Positions 6,821-8,839 of a DNA stretch of 8,839 bases are shown here, in pieces. The stretch's first letter is position 1, and the number at the start of each line of letters is the position of its first letter. Position numbers and translations under genes: made by a program. The stretch covers positions 459 through 9,297 of the forward strand of contig DCFQ01000029.1 in assembly GCA_002319915.1 (NCBI GenBank), written 5' to 3'. The DNA comes from Bacteroidales bacterium UBA1800 (lineage in GTDB: Bacteria; Bacteroidota; Bacteroidia; Bacteroidales; VadinHA17). The notes beneath the pieces were generated by a model. It was not told the DNA's origin, made no database searches, and was given only the letters and a program-made list of their open reading frames with translations.

Positions 6821-6860
6821 TTACTGGATTACTGGTTAACTGGTTTACTGGTTGTTTGGT
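6821..6860. repeat. Five-copy 8-bp tandem repeat between two minus-strand genes
   Basis: Plus-strand units are TTACTGGA, TTACTGGT, TAACTGGT, TTACTGGT and TGTTTGGT (degenerate). The array fills nearly all of the 44 bp between the LTA-synthase-like gene and the isomerase gene: its last base is the first base of the LTA-synthase-like gene's stop triplet, and on the other side only 5 bp separate it from the isomerase ATG. On the coding strand it reads as ACCAGTAA-like words just upstream of the start codon, where a ribosome binding site would be. The same unit recurs at 8795-8839. Confidence 0.93.
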
Positions 6861-8794
6861 TACTTATCAGGAATCACCAGATCGTTATCTATAAGGCGTG
6901 CATTATATGACTGGATGATGGCTTTCAGCTTTTCTTCCATCAGTGCCTGCAGCGAATCGCCTGTGTTGACCATATTCGTGGCGAGATACCTGTCGGTGCG
7001 GAAATTGTAAAAGCCGGCAGGCTTGTTGTCGACCATCTCGAGAAGATGGTCCTTCATGAAGAGCTGGTAAGTACTACCCGACGTGTTGAAGGCAAAAGAC
7101 TCATGGCTGTCATCGAGGAGGTCATTCCCGAAAGCAATGTACTCACCTTCGTAATTGAGATAATTCAGAACAGTGGGCATAATATCGATCTGCTGGGCAA
7201 TCCTCTTTTTCACGCCTTTCATATCACTTCCCGGCCTGTAGAAAATGATCGGCACGCAATATGACCCGAAATTGTTCTGGAATTCCTTATGCACCGATTC
7301 ATTCGTATGGTCAGCAGTAAACACGAAAAGAGTATTGGCGAACCAGGGCTGCTTTTTTGCTTCCGAGAAGAATTCCCTCAACGCAAAGTCGGTATATCCG
7401 ACGACCTCCAGGATGGGGGCAGGCCCTTTTTTGAACTGGTCCTTGTATTTCTCCGGGACCTTGAACGGATGGTGAGAAGAAATCGAAAAGATGGAAGATA
7501 GGAACGGCTGCCTGAAGGTACCCATCTTCTCACAGAAGAACCTAAAAAATGGTTCATCCCATACACCCCACATCCCATCGAAGTCCTTTGAGTCGGGATA
7601 TTCATTAAGGCCGAAATAATCATCGAATCCCACCATTCTCGAAAATGAATCGAAACCCATCGACCCGTTCGGGGCGCCATGGAAAAACGCGGTATAGTAC
7701 CCCTTCTTCTTCAGCAGTTCAGGCAATCCGTTGACCTCATTGTTTGCATAGTGTGATATGGTATACGGTGTTTCGAGTGAAGGGATCGAGGAGAATATCG
7801 ACGGCATTGCCTCAATAGACTTCTTCCCGTTCGCAATCGTGATATCGAAGGTGAGGCTCTGTGAAATAAGCGAATCGAGGAATGGCGAATACCCCTGGTA
7901 GGTTCCCCCTTCGAGATCCCTGTTCAGCGAGCCGATGTATTCCCTCGCAAAGCTTTCAAGAATAAAGATCACAACGTTCACCTCACAGAACGGTCCGGAT
8001 GGCTTTGGAGTATAATGCGGGTTGTAAAGCTCCCTTAGCTTTTCATCAGAATAGAACCTGTACTTCACCAGGGCCTTTTTGTTGTAAGTCCTGATCAGGC
8101 TGAAAGGCGTGTTCAGCACGATTGCCGCATCCCTCGGGTTCTTCACAAACCGGGCTGCATTGCTTATGCTGATGGGCCTTGTGGAATGCCTGTACCCTCC
8201 CCTGGCTCCGACTACAATAAGCCCGACTATTAAAGGGACGGCAAGCACATTTACGGTGTAGTATACCAACCTGTTCCCGGGCGACGGCTTCTCCGACCTT
8301 ACCAGGTTGTAGAGTGCTATCAGTGCGAAGATGAGCAGAATAGTGAAAACCACGACCTGCCAGTAATCGATCTGGAACTTAAAAAAGAGCTTGGTCAGGT
8401 TCTGCTCATGCTCAAAGGTCTGGAAAATATCGGATGTAGCCCGTTTAAGGACAAACCTGTAATAGATATAATCGGCGGAGTTTATGGAAAGTGCGATACT
8501 GTTCGTCAGAAGGAAAAAGTACTTCAGGACCTCCTGGTAGCGGGCATTATACCTTATATCGAAAGGAATTATATTGAAGAAGATGAAGATAAGGTTGATA
8601 TACAGGACAGCCGATATGTCGAACAGCAGTCCTCCCCTCATGATGTCGAGAAGCTGAAGGAAGCTGATGCCGGGGAACATCCTGTAGTTAAACACATAAA
8701 ATCCCGCACGGGATAACGAGAAAAGGATCATGACGATCAATATCCTGTACCCGAGGACAAAAAGAATGTTCCTTGATTTAAGCGGGTTCTTCAT
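6860..8794 (-). CDS. LTA synthase-family membrane sulfatase/phosphoglycerol transferase-like protein
   Basis: A 644-residue protein of the usual LtaS/MdoB layout: an N-terminal membrane region with about five segments (about 9-29, 55-77, 90-110, 145-163, 181-198), a linker, and an extracytoplasmic alkaline-phosphatase-fold domain (about 272-560). Metal and active-site candidates are E280 ('IFILESFARE'), S326 in 'NGKKSIEAMPSI' at the nucleophile position, 'MWGVWDE' (408-414), H441/H442 ('SSHHPF') and D495-H496 ('FTADHTNES'). Known relatives transfer glycerol-phosphate or phosphoethanolamine from lipids to polymers or glycans. Bacteroidota have no classical lipoteichoic acid, so the acceptor is unknown. 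The nucleophile in LtaS is Thr; here the aligned residue appears to be Ser, which could also act as nucleophile. The ATG at 8794 is favoured because a membrane segment follows directly; it abuts an 8-bp repeat array with no Shine-Dalgarno. Likely first or upstream gene of a pair with the isomerase. Confidence 0.88.
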   Translation of the reverse strand: MKNPLKSRNILFVLGYRILIVMILFSLSRAGFYVFNYRMFPGISFLQLLDIMRGGLLFDISAVLYINLIFIFFNIIPFDIRYNARYQEVLKYFFLLTNSIALSINSADYIYYRFVLKRATSDIFQTFEHEQNLTKLFFKFQIDYWQVVVFTILLIFALIALYNLVRSEKPSPGNRLVYYTVNVLAVPLIVGLIVVGARGGYRHSTRPISISNAARFVKNPRDAAIVLNTPFSLIRTYNKKALVKYRFYSDEKLRELYNPHYTPKPSGPFCEVNVVIFILESFAREYIGSLNRDLEGGTYQGYSPFLDSLISQSLTFDITIANGKKSIEAMPSIFSSIPSLETPYTISHYANNEVNGLPELLKKKGYYTAFFHGAPNGSMGFDSFSRMVGFDDYFGLNEYPDSKDFDGMWGVWDEPFFRFFCEKMGTFRQPFLSSIFSISSHHPFKVPEKYKDQFKKGPAPILEVVGYTDFALREFFSEAKKQPWFANTLFVFTADHTNESVHKEFQNNFGSYCVPIIFYRPGSDMKGVKKRIAQQIDIMPTVLNYLNYEGEYIAFGNDLLDDSHESFAFNTSGSTYQLFMKDHLLEMVDNKPAGFYNFRTDRYLATNMVNTGDSLQALMEEKLKAIIQSYNARLIDNDLVIPDK

Positions 8795-8839
8795 TTACTG
8801 GTTAACTGGTTAGCTGGTTAACTGGTTAACTGGTTTACT
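8795..8839. repeat. 8-bp tandem repeat immediately upstream of the LTA-synthase-like start codon, running off the window
   Basis: Plus-strand units are TTACTGGT, TAACTGGT, TAGCTGGT, TAACTGGT and TAACTGGT, then TTACT cut by the window end; the true copy number is therefore unknown. The first unit touches the start codon with no gap. The unit and orientation are the same as in the array at 6821-6860, so both minus-strand genes have ACCAGTTA/ACCAGTAA words on their coding strand directly before ATG. Confidence 0.94.

Noticed and set aside
8795..8839. Tandem repeats as a possible CRISPR array
   Set aside because: Units are 8 bp and contiguous, without spacers, and no cas gene is present.

Overview
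The window looks like chromosomal DNA of a Bacteroidota (Bacteroidales-like) bacterium, probably an environmental or uncultured lineage. The signs are a C-terminal type IX secretion (T9SS) sorting domain with a YPNP motif on a large repeat protein, starts without Shine-Dalgarno sequences, a promoter candidate of the Bacteroidota -33/-7 type, and short GCAAAG-type intergenic repeats. No rRNA, tRNA, CRISPR array or intact mobile element was found.

Layout. (1) Positions 1-2463, plus strand: the 3' part of a large secreted adhesin-like gene, open at the window start. It has at least five tandem SwmB-type repeats of about 105 residues, an Ig/PKD-like domain, a discoidin (F5/8 type C) domain and a T9SS sorting domain, and a clear intrinsic terminator follows. 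(2) Positions 2789-4801, plus strand: a membrane-bound UDP-sugar 4,6-dehydratase of the WbpM/FlaA1/PglF/CapD type, apparently transcribed alone from its own promoter. (3) Positions 4867-5433, minus strand and convergent: a small exported lysozyme/SLT-like protein. (4) Positions 5434-5972: a gene-poor stretch with a frameshifted coding remnant that faintly recalls the C-terminus of a phage large terminase, and a 79-bp imperfect hairpin built of GCAAAG words. (5) Positions 5973-8794, minus strand: two genes that are probably co-transcribed. An LTA-synthase/phosphoglycerol-transferase-like membrane protein is followed by a Tat-exported TIM-barrel sugar isomerase/epimerase.

Functional theme. Most of the genes act at or outside the cell envelope: a surface adhesin, a nucleotide-sugar enzyme for surface glycans, a muralytic-like enzyme, an alkaline-phosphatase-fold head-group transferase and an exported sugar isomerase. 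Nothing shows that they form one pathway, and the mixed orientation argues against it.

The least expected structure is an 8-bp tandem repeat (consensus TWACTGGT on the plus strand) directly upstream of the start codon of both minus-strand genes at the right end. In one case it fills nearly the whole 44-bp space between stop and start codon. I see no convincing new multi-gene system. The repeats, the decayed remnant and the mosaic repeat array of the adhesin are the items worth following up.
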